A stretch of 42,157 nt of DNA from an uncultured Porphyromonadaceae bacterium (GTDB lineage Bacteria; Bacteroidota; Bacteroidia; Bacteroidales; Muribaculaceae). This document shows, in pieces, positions 33,116 to 41,897 of this stretch. The stretch is taken from the NCBI GenBank assembly GCA_947177685.1, contig CAMWVE010000028.1:1-42157 (forward strand). The letters run 5' to 3'. The notes under the pieces were generated by a model. It ran no database searches and was not told the DNA's origin. It saw nothing but the letters and a program-made list of their open reading frames with translations. The position numbers were made by a program, and so were the translations under genes. The first letter of the stretch is position 1. The number at the start of each line of letters is the position of its first letter.

Positions 33116-33123
33116 CAAAGTTA
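33116..33123 (-). promoter_or_regulatory. -7 box of the SulP gene
   Basis: The minus strand reads TAACTTTG (full consensus). It fixes the true start of the SulP gene at 33092. Confidence 0.65.
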
Positions 33124-33239
33124 CACACTTTTTAGCAAATACGGAGCCTCAGACAGGCAATTTTTCGCTCCAACCGTCATAAATTGACCAATTTTGAAAA
33201 CTTTTGACGTACTATGTTGTTTACTTTTTAAGAAAATTT

Positions 33240-33247
33240 TAACTTTG
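33240..33247 (+). promoter_or_regulatory. -7 box of the small outer-membrane barrel gene
   Basis: TAACTTTG (full consensus), about 36 nt before the ATG at 33283, in a very A/T-rich region. Confidence 0.65.
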
Positions 33248-33282
33248 CATACTCCTATTTATTAATCAAACAACATCATGTT

Positions 33283-33876
33283 ATGAAAATTGCAAAAAGA
33301 ATTATCCTCGTTATCGCACTGATAGCAACGTTCTCCTTCACAGCTAACGCACAGTTCCATTTCGGTATCAAAGCAGGTGTATCAATCAATGAACTTAAAT
33401 TCAACGAAAACGTTCTCAACTCAAGTAACCGCACCGGATTTACCGGCGGTGTTATGGCTGAATTTACAGTGCCCGTTATCGGCATCGGCTGCGATGCATC
33501 AGTGATGTATGCCCGCCGCTCATTTGATGCGACCTACAACAACACCACATCAACTTACAACCGTGACTACATCAACATTCCCGTGAACCTGAAATACAAA
33601 ATCCAGATTCCTGTGGTAAGCAAAATCATCACCCCCTTCATAACCACCGGTCCTGACTTCTCAATTCTCGTATCAAAGAAAAACATTGAGAATGCATGGA
33701 GCAACAAAAAATTTGATACTGCATGGACAGTCGGTGCGGGCGTTCAGCTGGTAAGCCACGTTCAGATTGCAGCCACCTATGGCTGGGGACTCTCCAAATC
33801 TTCATCGCAGGACAGCAATCTCGCTCTCTATGGCAAGAACCGCTGCTGGACCGTAACAGCCGCATACATTTTCTAA
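33283..33876 (+). CDS. Outer-membrane beta-barrel protein, PorT/OMP_b-brl-like (197 aa)
   Basis: Signal peptide (MKIAKRIILVIALIATFSFTANA) then QFHFGIKAGVSINEL, the classic first strand of small eight-stranded Bacteroidetes barrels, followed by alternating strands and the terminal aromatic strand WTVTAAYIF. Probable outer-membrane structural or adhesion-type protein; no ligand known. Monocistronic, with -7 box at 33240 and a strong terminator at 33897-33932. Codon choice looks like that of a highly expressed gene. Confidence 0.9.
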   Translation: MKIAKRIILVIALIATFSFTANAQFHFGIKAGVSINELKFNENVLNSSNRTGFTGGVMAEFTVPVIGIGCDASVMYARRSFDATYNNTTSTYNRDYINIPVNLKYKIQIPVVSKIITPFITTGPDFSILVSKKNIENAWSNKKFDTAWTVGAGVQLVSHVQIAATYGWGLSKSSSQDSNLALYGKNRCWTVTAAYIF

Positions 33877-33896
33877 AAGCCATCTATAAAAACCTA

Positions 33897-33932
33897 CGGG
33901 GGCTGTGCCGATCTGTTTTGGCACAGCCCCCG
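33897..33932 (+). terminator. Strong terminator of the outer-membrane barrel gene
   Basis: A 13-bp GC-rich stem (CGGGGGCTGTGCC / GGCACAGCCCCCG) begins 20 nt after the stop, followed by AGTTATAATTAT. The T-run is imperfect, but the stem is very stable. It can also serve the convergent esterase gene. Confidence 0.7.
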
Positions 33933-33974
33933 AGTTATAATTATATTTGTTAAGGCTGGGGAACGGGGTCTGAA

Positions 33975-35255
33975 TCATTCTCCACATTCCCGGAGGAACT
34001 TGAACATGGCGTCAAGTTCGGCTTCGGATTGCTCTGCGAGCAGGAAGTGACCGGCAAGCGGAGCGGTGTAAAGCGTTTTTGGCGCGGTTATCTGATTGTA
34101 GACGGAATATGTTGTTGTGGGCGCACAGGTTATGTCGTTGAATCCGAAGGCATAGAATCCCGGTGCGCTGATGTTGCGGGCAAAATTGACCGTATCGTAA
34201 TAGCTCAGATTTTCAAACAGTTGTGGAGTGCGGTTTTTCTCATCTTTGAATATATGGGGCCATCCGCCGGCTCGTCCGTGGGCATATCCTGCGAGATCGC
34301 TCATAGCCGGGAAGTTAGCTACTACAAACTTCACTGAATTGTGGAGCGCGCCAACCGCTATTGAAAGGTAGCCGCCCTGACTGCCTCCGTAGGTGGCTAC
34401 GCAACCGTTGAATTCAGGCAGTGTGGCAATGAAATCCACAGCAAGCACCGCTCCTTGGATAACCCGGTTGTAATAATAGTTGTCACGGCGCTCCATGTTC
34501 ATGGTGGGATAGCTGCTCAGAACACCTCCGTCGAGGCCGCGGTAAATATCGGCATCAAGATTGTTTGGTATGGAATGAATACCCACTGCCATTGCAATGG
34601 CACCTTTCTCGGCTAACTTGACCGGGGCATCGATGGGATATGTTCCTGCACCGGGATACTGCACTATTGCCGGATATTTCCCCTCGGCTTTGGGGATGGC
34701 GAGCATGGCATAGAAGCGGGTTCTGGGACTGCCTACACAGTAGCTTACCTGATAAACGTTAACTTTTTTGGTGCATTTTTCGGGCAACAGCACCATTTCG
34801 GGATTGAGCGGAGTGCTTCGGGCTATTGCCAAGCGGGTCTCCCAGTACGACATGAAATCTTCAGGATATTGTGTGGTGGGAGTTATTTTCTCCGGTGAGA
34901 AACCTATGGTTCCGGAAGCTGAATAGCTGTGTCCGCCGACTTTGCACGACGCCTTGCAGCGCAGGAATCCGGGCTTTTTCATGGTTCCACCCTTCACCGT
35001 GGCAATGCCGTCTTTCACCTTAACCTTGCCTTTGATGGTGTATTCCATCAGGTCCTCTCCAATTTCATATTCCACGAAAACACCGCTTAAGCCAACATTG
35101 CTTTCGGTGAGCATGAAGGTGAACGATACCGGTTGACCGACTTCAGCGGTCCAATGTCCGTCAGCGGGTGCCACACGCAGTTCGACCATGTCTGTGACAC
35201 GCGCCTGACAGCAGAATGTCATAAGCGCAAAAAGTAAAAAGATTAATTTCTTCAT
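33975..35255 (-). CDS. Acetylxylan esterase-like secreted hydrolase (426 aa)
   Basis: Carbohydrate-esterase/alpha-beta hydrolase (AXE1-like) that deacetylates polysaccharides or cephalosporin-like esters. Signal peptide (about 1-19) is followed by a beta-sandwich N-terminal region (about 25-120, EVGQPVSFTFMLTESN), then the hydrolase domain with nucleophile S292 in YGGSQGGYLS, D374 in GFNDITCAPTTT and H403 in AGHFLLAE, a complete triad. The extra N-terminal domain is common in Bacteroidetes homologues. Located 19 nt after the HExxH peptidase-like gene, likely co-transcribed. Confidence 0.9.
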   Translation of the reverse strand: MKKLIFLLFALMTFCCQARVTDMVELRVAPADGHWTAEVGQPVSFTFMLTESNVGLSGVFVEYEIGEDLMEYTIKGKVKVKDGIATVKGGTMKKPGFLRCKASCKVGGHSYSASGTIGFSPEKITPTTQYPEDFMSYWETRLAIARSTPLNPEMVLLPEKCTKKVNVYQVSYCVGSPRTRFYAMLAIPKAEGKYPAIVQYPGAGTYPIDAPVKLAEKGAIAMAVGIHSIPNNLDADIYRGLDGGVLSSYPTMNMERRDNYYYNRVIQGAVLAVDFIATLPEFNGCVATYGGSQGGYLSIAVGALHNSVKFVVANFPAMSDLAGYAHGRAGGWPHIFKDEKNRTPQLFENLSYYDTVNFARNISAPGFYAFGFNDITCAPTTTYSVYNQITAPKTLYTAPLAGHFLLAEQSEAELDAMFKFLRECGE

Positions 35256-35274
35256 ATATCTGATTATCAGTTAA

Positions 35275-36624
35275 TTAAAGTTTTTCAGGGAAATAGTCGC
35301 TTATGAGCCAGCGCACCCACTTGGGCAGACTTGCCACAAGCTCATGATATTTCTTGTTGGATTCGCTGATGCCCTGCTGTTTGCCGCGCTGAAAATATCC
35401 TTTCATTTCGTAGTTCATACGGGCTTCGCGGTCGTTCAGTGCTTTTTTCAGGTCGTCAACACGTTTCCGCTCCACTTCCACAGCCTGCTCGGCTTTCCTC
35501 TTCTCCTCAAGGTAGCCATCGCGGAGTTTGCGCATGCGGGTTATATTCAAGCGGCTGTTGCAGAACCGGAAATAGACGCCGCATGATTTGCAGCGCACCA
35601 CAGCGTCACGATCTTCAATGGAGGTGTTCGATGACCATCCGCAACTGGGGCATTTCACAGTGGAGTATGACAGGGCACCCAAATCTATATCCTTATATTC
35701 ATCTGTCAGTGAAAGGATTAGGCTTGAAATCTCAGTTTGGGCAGTTGAGTAGCGGTACTTCTCGCTATTGTCGAACAGCGTTTCATAAACTGCAGCGAAC
35801 AGCGTGAACGGTTTGTTTGCGAGTCGGTCACCGAAAATTCCGAGTCTGACCGCATTGTTCGAGTATCGGCGGAAGATGTCGCCATGCTTGGTAAATACCT
35901 GATCCAGAATCTGATGCAACAGAATAATGTTACGGTTCACCTCGGAGAGAACCTTCTCATCTTCCGAGAAACTGTCGTGGAGAACCTTGCGCAGTTTATC
36001 CTCAGTGCCCCATATTTCAAGGGCGTCCTCAAGCAGCGGGTCGCAAAACCGGGGAGTATTTTCATCGAGTCGGTACATGCCGGTGGCACGCGCCACTATT
36101 GAAAATGTCTGGGCGTAGGTGACAGGGGTCAGATAGCCCATTTTCAGCTGACCGGTAGCTTTGTCGAAATAACCGTCGAGCACCAGTCTGCCCAGACCTA
36201 TGTACATTGTGCACAAGTCGGTATAAATCTCATTTTCCATGAGTCCGCGTGGTGGCGGAACATTTATGCCATTGATATATATGACCTTATGGCATATCTC
36301 ATGCGCCAGAATAGCCCGACAGGCAATCGCGTTGCCGACATAGCGTTTGTCAACCATGATTGGTATTCCGGTCAATGAGTAGTCATTGACAGTGCAACCG
36401 GCATTGTTGTCAGGCACGTTGTCGAACTTGCAGGTGGGTACACATCGGTCAAGTCCTACATATTCCAGAATCGATTTTGCGCCCCTCTCAAGGTCGGCAT
36501 TATTCCGAAACCGGTTATCAGTATCCGTGACAGTGTATGCTGTACGGTGCAACACAGGCACCTTCTCCTCTAACTTCCTGAGGTAAGCCAGTATGGTTCG
36601 CGGTGTTAAATTCAGTTGTTCCAT
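35275..36624 (-). CDS. HExxH metallopeptidase-like protein with zinc ribbon and coiled coil (449 aa)
   Basis: No named family recognised. Order: a helical N-terminus, a zincin-like segment with H108-E109-I-C-H112 (ILAHEICHKVIYING) and ENEIYTD (about 130-136) as possible third ligand, and a central helical region. Next come a Cys4 zinc ribbon with C325/C328 and C345/C348 (CPSCG...CKSCG), a charged coiled coil (about 361-406, rich in Lys/Glu/Arg) and a short aromatic end. No signal peptide or membrane helix, so likely cytoplasmic. ATG 36624 is chosen over an upstream start at 36639 because the -7 box lies between them; this predicts an almost leaderless mRNA. Transcribed with the acetylxylan esterase-like gene. 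Confidence 0.75.
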   Translation of the reverse strand: MEQLNLTPRTILAYLRKLEEKVPVLHRTAYTVTDTDNRFRNNADLERGAKSILEYVGLDRCVPTCKFDNVPDNNAGCTVNDYSLTGIPIMVDKRYVGNAIACRAILAHEICHKVIYINGINVPPPRGLMENEIYTDLCTMYIGLGRLVLDGYFDKATGQLKMGYLTPVTYAQTFSIVARATGMYRLDENTPRFCDPLLEDALEIWGTEDKLRKVLHDSFSEDEKVLSEVNRNIILLHQILDQVFTKHGDIFRRYSNNAVRLGIFGDRLANKPFTLFAAVYETLFDNSEKYRYSTAQTEISSLILSLTDEYKDIDLGALSYSTVKCPSCGWSSNTSIEDRDAVVRCKSCGVYFRFCNSRLNITRMRKLRDGYLEEKRKAEQAVEVERKRVDDLKKALNDREARMNYEMKGYFQRGKQQGISESNKKYHELVASLPKWVRWLISDYFPEKL

Positions 36625-36627
36625 TTG

Positions 36628-36635
36628 CAAACTTA
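36628..36635 (-). promoter_or_regulatory. -7 box overlapping the start of the metallopeptidase-like gene
   Basis: The minus strand reads TAAGTTTG (full consensus) ending 3 nt before the ATG at 36624; a TTGC 19 nt upstream serves as -33 element. Transcription would start at or next to the ATG. Confidence 0.5.
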
Positions 36636-36680
36636 CCAAATTGTTGCAACATAGGCAAGTGAATCTGCTTCATTTTGGAA

Positions 36681-36722
36681 AAAAATAAGAAGGTGTGCCA
36701 AAATTTTCATTTTGACACACAC
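36681..36722 (-). terminator. Terminator of tRNA-Pro
   Basis: On the minus strand GTGTGTCAAAAT pairs with ATTTTGGCACAC (one G-U), followed by CTTCTTATTTTTTT. It lies 13 nt downstream of the tRNA. Confidence 0.8.
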
Positions 36723-36734
36723 TACTTAGCTATG

Positions 36735-36807
36735 TCGGGGTGAGAAGACTCGAACTTCCGACCTCCACGTCCCGAACGTGGCGCGCTGCCAACTGTGCTA
36801 CACCCCG
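36735..36807 (-). tRNA. tRNA-Pro (anticodon CGG)
   Basis: A 73-nt cloverleaf on the minus strand. The acceptor is CGGGGTG/CACCCCG, the anticodon stem is CCACG/CGTGG with loop TTCGGGA, and the T loop is TTCGAGT. The anticodon CGG maps to 36772-36774. The D stem has one A-C mismatch. CCA is not encoded. Confidence 0.95.
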
Positions 36808-36824
36808 ATTGGCAATTTCCGGTG

Positions 36825-36832
36825 CAAAGTTA
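36825..36832 (-). promoter_or_regulatory. -7 box of tRNA-Pro
   Basis: The minus strand reads TAACTTTG (full consensus), 17 nt upstream of the tRNA 5' end. Confidence 0.6.
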
Positions 36833-36905
36833 CTAATTTTTTTTGTTTTGGAGAATTTTTTGACAGATTTTTTATCTGCGTTCCTATAAAGAGAAACCTG
36901 CAGTG

Positions 36906-37907
36906 TCACGGCTCTTGACGGAGGCGATAGTTATTTCGCTGATATTCAAAGTCTTGAGGTGCTGATTTAAGCGCAATTGTGTCTGCCATTGGGTCGTAGG
37001 TGGACTTGATGGCTTCCCAGGTTACGGTTTCGGCTACGGGATGTGGCAAAGCACCGGTATATTTGACCGGCAAACCGAAATGAGTTGAGACGGCGTCAAT
37101 TGCAGCCATTGTTGCACGGATTTTCCCGTCTTTGGAATAACCGGCAATGTGAGGAGTGGCTATGAACGCTTTTTCGAGCAACGGAAGCGATATCGCAGGC
37201 TCGTTTTCCCAACAATCGATGACCACGCCTGAGATATTGCCGTTTTCAAGTGCCTTCAGGAGTGACTGAGTGTCGGTTATGGGTCCTCGCGCACTGTTGA
37301 TTATCAGCGGCTTGCGTTCTACCTTATCCAGAAACTCGGTTGTGATGAGATGATGAGTGGCATATTCACCTGAAGTGTTATGTGGTGTATGTACGGTTAT
37401 GACATCGGCTTCCCGGGCTATATGGTCAAGGCTTACAAACCCGGCATCACCTTCGGCTGCCTGACGTGGAGGGTCGCAAAGGAGTGTTTTCATTCCCAAA
37501 CCGCGAGCCCATCTGTCAACGATGCTGCCTACATGCCCTACCCCAACTATTCCGAGAGTTATTTCATCAAGCGGACGGTTGACGGTTGACAAAATTGACG
37601 CCATTACATATTGAGCTACTGCCGGCGCATTGCATCCGGGCGCATTCACCACTTTTATACCCCTGCTTGTGCAATATGGAATGTCAATATGGTCGGTTCC
37701 TATGGTTGCGGTTGCTATAATCTGACATTTGCTATCCTTAAGAAGCTGCTCGTTGCAACGGGTCCGGGTGCGTGTTATGAGCGCATCGGCATCGCGCATC
37801 GCTTCAGGAGTGATTTCATCGGGCGAAAGGTAGCGCACATCGGCAACATTGTCGAACACCCCTTTTATAAACGGTATTTGCTTTTCGATTATTATAACAG
37901 GTTCCAT
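36906..37907 (-). CDS. pdxB: Erythronate-4-phosphate dehydrogenase (333 aa)
   Basis: Second step of the DXP-independent pyridoxal phosphate branch: oxidises 4-phosphoerythronate with NAD. It is a D-isomer 2-hydroxyacid dehydrogenase with NAD loop GIVGVGHVG (about 119-127), an Arg/Glu/His-type catalytic region (SARGPI; Glu in WENEPAI; TPHIAGYS) and the short PdxB dimerisation tail (TYDPMADT...LRQEP). The length, about 330 aa, is close to the family norm. Overlaps the membrane-protein gene by 16 nt; last gene of the unit. Confidence 0.95.
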   Translation of the reverse strand: MEPVIIIEKQIPFIKGVFDNVADVRYLSPDEITPEAMRDADALITRTRTRCNEQLLKDSKCQIIATATIGTDHIDIPYCTSRGIKVVNAPGCNAPAVAQYVMASILSTVNRPLDEITLGIVGVGHVGSIVDRWARGLGMKTLLCDPPRQAAEGDAGFVSLDHIAREADVITVHTPHNTSGEYATHHLITTEFLDKVERKPLIINSARGPITDTQSLLKALENGNISGVVIDCWENEPAISLPLLEKAFIATPHIAGYSKDGKIRATMAAIDAVSTHFGLPVKYTGALPHPVAETVTWEAIKSTYDPMADTIALKSAPQDFEYQRNNYRLRQEP

Positions 37908-38884
37908 AGATAGATGGCTATGTAAGGGAGTATGGTTGCAACGATGGCGAGATAGGAGCGTTTGTGGCGACGTTCGGCAAAAAAGTGTGCTATCTGATAG
38001 GCTACCGCAAGGTTAAGCACCGGCAGATAGACAGTTATGGAATCGACATCAATCAGCATAAGGATGATTGTCGAGAACATCCACAGGAGAAATACGCTGT
38101 TGTAGGCGCGTATGACTGTGTTGTAGCTCAGAAGTTTCATCAGATTGCCTATCAGGAACAGTATGCCATAGACGGCTGTCAGCAGGATGGCGAACAGCAT
38201 GGGTGGCTCAAGCGACGGTATGCCGTCGAAGATGGTGATCACCTCGGGCAGACGCAGTTGATCCACGGTAATGACACCGAATCCGAGTAAAATCCACAAC
38301 AGTGTGATGACGCCGATTATTGCAGCGACAACAGACCTGATTGTCAACACCCGCATCTGAGCAAGTGCAAAGAACAAAAACGGCAGGTAGAACATAAGCG
38401 GCTGACAGAACAGCGCCCCCGATGTAATGAGGAAGAAAATGAGAAATATCCTCTTGGTTTCTTGCCTGCGCTCATAAACAGATAGCAAGAGAACGGTTTC
38501 AAGCACCATTATTATTGCCGCGAATGTTCCGCCATAGAACTGTCCGGTGACAGCGGGTGTAGCTGACTGTAACACCAAAAACATGGTGGCAGCAAGCCTC
38601 GACAACGATCTGATGGTGTTGAACTGCTTGATTATCAACACAATGGAGTAACCGAGGAGTATATTCAGCAACAGACTGACAATCAGCGATATGGCAGGCA
38701 TAGTAATCCATTGCGATGGGGAGCCGAAAATCAGTCCGCCGTCAGCAGGCATCGGCTTTACGTCGCCACTGAAATATGCCACCGTTGTTGCCACAACCGA
38801 CAGCAGCGCAACGAAAAAGAAACCACCCCGAATGTGGAAAAACCGGGTGATTTCGTTTTCATCTATGTATATGCCTCCACGCAT
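37892..38884 (-). CDS. Integral membrane protein, DUF6427-like (330 aa)
   Basis: About ten hydrophobic segments (e.g. FFFVALLSVVATTVAYF, ISLIVSLLLNILLGYSIVLI) separated by short loops; an N-terminal RFFHIRGG motif and an ERRQETKR loop with positive charges suggest cytoplasmic turns. It resembles the uncharacterised DUF6427-type membrane proteins of Bacteroidetes, which sit near purine and envelope genes. Its ATG overlaps the purD stop by one base (TGATG), and its 3' end overlaps pdxB by 16 nt. No transport or enzymatic role is known to me. Confidence 0.8.
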   Translation of the reverse strand: MRGGIYIDENEITRFFHIRGGFFFVALLSVVATTVAYFSGDVKPMPADGGLIFGSPSQWITMPAISLIVSLLLNILLGYSIVLIIKQFNTIRSLSRLAATMFLVLQSATPAVTGQFYGGTFAAIIMVLETVLLLSVYERRQETKRIFLIFFLITSGALFCQPLMFYLPFLFFALAQMRVLTIRSVVAAIIGVITLLWILLGFGVITVDQLRLPEVITIFDGIPSLEPPMLFAILLTAVYGILFLIGNLMKLLSYNTVIRAYNSVFLLWMFSTIILMLIDVDSITVYLPVLNLAVAYQIAHFFAERRHKRSYLAIVATILPYIAIYLWNLL

Positions 38885-40158
38885 CAGAGCAGGTCTTTGC
38901 CTATGTCGCTGCGAAAGTTCTTACCCTCGAAGGTGAGTTTATCCATTGAGCGATAGCTCTTTGCAAGTGCCGAGGGAATATCGTTCGCGATGGAACTGAT
39001 AGCTATCACACGACCTCCGGAAGTGACCAGAGTACCTTCGTCGGTAAGCTTGGTTCCGGCATGGAACAGTGTGCTTTCAGTGATTTCATCCACACCCGTG
39101 ATGACTTTGCCTTTGGGATATGAACCGGGGTAGCCCTGCGAAACTGCCATGACAGTAACAGCTGTATCGGGAGAAATCTCGAGGGGAGAATCGCCCAGAT
39201 TTCCTTGTGCGGTTTTCATCAGCAACGGCAGGAGGTCAGATTTGATACGCAGCATAACCACCTCAGTCTCAGGGTCGCCCATACGAACGTTGTATTCGAT
39301 TACCATAGGTTCGCCTTCAACGTTAATCAAGCCGAGGAAAATAAAGCCGCGGTAGGTTATGCCTCTCTCTTTCAAGCCATTGATTGTAGGGCGGATGATG
39401 CGCTCCTCAACCTTGCGCATGAATGTATCGTCAGCAAACGGAACCGGGCTTACGGCTCCCATGCCGCCGGTGTTCAGTCCGGTGTCACCCTCGCCGATTC
39501 TCTTGTAGTCTTTTGCCACGGGAAGTATGCGATACTCGCCGGTGCCGTCAGTGAGAACGAAAACCGAACATTCTATCCCCTTCAGGAATTCCTCGATGAC
39601 CACTGTGGCAGACGATTTGCCGAACATGCCGCCGAGCATTTCTCGCAGCGATGCTTTTGCTTCGTTGAGATCATCGATAATCAACACACCCTTTCCGGCA
39701 GCCAGTCCGTCAGCTTTCAGCACATAGGGCGGTCGCAGCGATTCCAGAAACTCATCAGCCTCGGCAATGGAGTCTGCGGTGAAACTCCGGTAGCGAGCGG
39801 TGGGAATGTTGTTCTCTACCATGAACTTTTTGGCAAAGTCCTTGCTACCCTCCAGTGCCGCACCGGCTTTTGAGGGACCTGCTACGGGAATGCCGAGCGG
39901 TTCAAAATAGTCGTAAATGCCTGCAACCAACGGGTCCTCATTTCCTGCCACAATAAGATCAATGGCGTTCTCTTTCACAAATTTCTCTATTGCGGGAAAA
40001 TCCAGAGGTGATAGTGCCACGTTCGTGCCGTAGAGTCCTGTGCCACCGTTTCCGGGTGCAATATAAAGATGGTTCAACGCAGGGCTTTGTGAAATTTTCC
40101 AAGCGAGTGCTGATTCACGACCGCCCGAACCGAGCAATAGAACGTTCATTGATTTCAT
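38884..40158 (-). CDS. purD: Phosphoribosylamine-glycine ligase (424 aa)
   Basis: Third step of purine synthesis (GAR synthetase). The N-domain LLLGSGGRESALAWK at about 7-21, the ATP-grasp segments (PPYVLKADGLAAGKGVLI, VVIEEFLKGIECSVF) and DTGLNTGGMGAVSPVP are all present and full length. The Met at 40149 (MNVLLLGSGG) is an equally plausible start; Bacteroidetes starts often lack SD signals. It follows the RlmL-like gene by 59 nt without a clear promoter, so it may be in the same transcript. Confidence 0.97.
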   Translation of the reverse strand: MKSMNVLLLGSGGRESALAWKISQSPALNHLYIAPGNGGTGLYGTNVALSPLDFPAIEKFVKENAIDLIVAGNEDPLVAGIYDYFEPLGIPVAGPSKAGAALEGSKDFAKKFMVENNIPTARYRSFTADSIAEADEFLESLRPPYVLKADGLAAGKGVLIIDDLNEAKASLREMLGGMFGKSSATVVIEEFLKGIECSVFVLTDGTGEYRILPVAKDYKRIGEGDTGLNTGGMGAVSPVPFADDTFMRKVEERIIRPTINGLKERGITYRGFIFLGLINVEGEPMVIEYNVRMGDPETEVVMLRIKSDLLPLLMKTAQGNLGDSPLEISPDTAVTVMAVSQGYPGSYPKGKVITGVDEITESTLFHAGTKLTDEGTLVTSGGRVIAISSIANDIPSALAKSYRSMDKLTFEGKNFRSDIGKDLL

Positions 40159-40217
40159 TATTGATGTGAGGTTTTAACTGTTGATAATATTTATATTGTG
40201 TTGCAGATTAACTTCTA

Positions 40218-41783
40218 TCAGATTTTCTTTTTCCTTTCACGGGTGCGCATGAAGGGACCCTCCTGAGGGGGGAGTGAGGGCGATTTCAGGTGGATGGACT
40301 TGAGCGCATCCACGTTTCGGCGGGCGGCAAGCGGATTTTCAGAGACCAGCTCTCTTTGCTTTGCAAATTCCTCGCGACGGTCTGACTGACGTGCCGCAGG
40401 GAATTTTTCGTCACGGCGACGGGGCTTGAATCCACCGCCCTTATCTGAAGCGTGATGAGCATGATCGCGGCGTTTCCCTTTCTCGCCATCCTTGAATTTG
40501 CCTTTGCCACGGCTATCCTTTCCGCCGAAACCCTCGCGGCGTGCCTTTGCTTTCCATTCGGTGTCAGAAACCCTACGTTTGGGCGCAGCTTTGTCAGCAT
40601 GTTTCTCTTTGTTGAGCGAGCCTCCGCCTTTACGAAATTCGCTCATGGTGCCGTCGAAAATGACATATTCCTGCAATTCACATTCCAGCGAACCGTTAAG
40701 CAACGGAATCTTTACGGAGGGCGACAGACCTATGGCTGCGAAATATTCCTTGCGATAGCCTATTACCCACGCATCGTAGCCTTTGAATACGAATTTCAAC
40801 CTGTTACCGAGCGTTGAATAGAGTCCGGTCATATCCTCGGCGGTGATACGCTCGCCATAGGGCGGGTTAGTCACAAGAATACCACCTGCCGGCGATTCGG
40901 TCCACTGCGAAATGGGCTTCACCTCAACCTCGATCTGCTTGGTCATGCCTGCGCCACGGATGTTTCTACGCGCTATCTCAACAGCCTTGGGCGAAATGTC
41001 GGCGCCTATTATCGGCACCACAATCTCGCGTTCGCCTGAGTCATCGTTATAGATTTCGTTGAACAGCTCCTCATCGTAGTCGCTCCACTGCTGGAAAGCG
41101 AACGACTTGCGGTAGACACCGGGATTGATGTTAGCCGCAATCAGCGCAGCCTCCACCAGAAAAGTGCCGGATCCGCACATTGGGTCAACAAACGGGCGGT
41201 CGCCCTTCCAGCCGGTAAGCATGATTATTCCTGCCGCAAGCACCTCGTTGATGGGAGCCTCGGTCTGCGCCTCACGCCAGCCGCGCTTGTGCAGCGATTC
41301 ACCCGATGAATCGAGCGAAAGAGTCACACGGTCGCCTGACACATGCACATTGATGATAACATCCGGATCAGTTACACTGACCGTGGGGCGCTTGTCTGCC
41401 CCGTAACGGTCCTTGAACCAGTCCACTATGGCATCCTTGACACGGTATGTGACGAAACGCGAGTGGGTAAACTCATCAGAGTTCACCACCGAATCAATGG
41501 AGAACGAATTGTTGACCTTCAGAATATTCTCCCAATCATACTCCTTGACCATGTCATAAAGCGAATCAGTGTCCGTGGCTATGAACTTATGGAAAGGTTT
41601 GAGAATACGCAAAGCTGTGCGGCAGCAGAAATTGGCTTTGTAAAGCATCTTGAGGTCGCCCTTGAAAGAAACCATGCGGCGCCCGGGGGTAACCTCGGCG
41701 GCACCAAGGGCTGTCAGTTCCGAAGCGAGGATATTTTCCAAGCCCTGAAACGTTTTGGCGACCATTTCAAATTGACTGCTCAT
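40218..41783 (-). CDS. THUMP-domain SAM-dependent RNA methyltransferase, RlmL-like (521 aa)
   Basis: An N-terminal THUMP/ferredoxin-like region (about 1-165) is followed by a Rossmann methyltransferase domain with DPMCGSGTFLVEAALIA (SAM loop) and TNPPYGERIT (catalytic N-P-P-Y). The E. coli relative RlmL makes m2G2445 in 23S rRNA; the Bacteroidetes enzyme lacks RlmL's second methyltransferase half. The C-terminal 130 residues are Lys/Arg/Gly-rich (KKRRDH-type blocks) and probably bind RNA. The TGACTTTG box at 41830-41837 (one mismatch) is a candidate promoter. Confidence 0.9.
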   Translation of the reverse strand: MSSQFEMVAKTFQGLENILASELTALGAAEVTPGRRMVSFKGDLKMLYKANFCCRTALRILKPFHKFIATDTDSLYDMVKEYDWENILKVNNSFSIDSVVNSDEFTHSRFVTYRVKDAIVDWFKDRYGADKRPTVSVTDPDVIINVHVSGDRVTLSLDSSGESLHKRGWREAQTEAPINEVLAAGIIMLTGWKGDRPFVDPMCGSGTFLVEAALIAANINPGVYRKSFAFQQWSDYDEELFNEIYNDDSGEREIVVPIIGADISPKAVEIARRNIRGAGMTKQIEVEVKPISQWTESPAGGILVTNPPYGERITAEDMTGLYSTLGNRLKFVFKGYDAWVIGYRKEYFAAIGLSPSVKIPLLNGSLECELQEYVIFDGTMSEFRKGGGSLNKEKHADKAAPKRRVSDTEWKAKARREGFGGKDSRGKGKFKDGEKGKRRDHAHHASDKGGGFKPRRRDEKFPAARQSDRREEFAKQRELVSENPLAARRNVDALKSIHLKSPSLPPQEGPFMRTRERKKKI

Positions 41784-41842
41784 CGTGATAAAAAGCTGTA
41801 TATAATAATGTGAAACTCCAACAGTGACGCAAAGTCATTTTA

Positions 41843-41876
41843 CTAAAAAAGTCCGGCATTATGGCGTCGGACTTTT
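41843..41876 (-). terminator. Terminator of rpsO
   Basis: AAAAGTCCG (41847-41855) pairs with CGGACTTTT (41868-41876). On the minus strand the stem runs into TTTTTTAGTA. It lies about 20 nt after the rpsO stop. Confidence 0.8.
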
Positions 41877-41897
41877 GTGTAATCTTCAAGTAGAAAT

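Noticed and set aside
33093-33128. Upstream start for the SulP transporter
   Set aside because: It lies upstream of the mapped -7 box, so it is not transcribed.
39205-39873. 222-codon plus-strand open frame inside purD
   Set aside because: Antisense shadow of purD with no promoter or family match.
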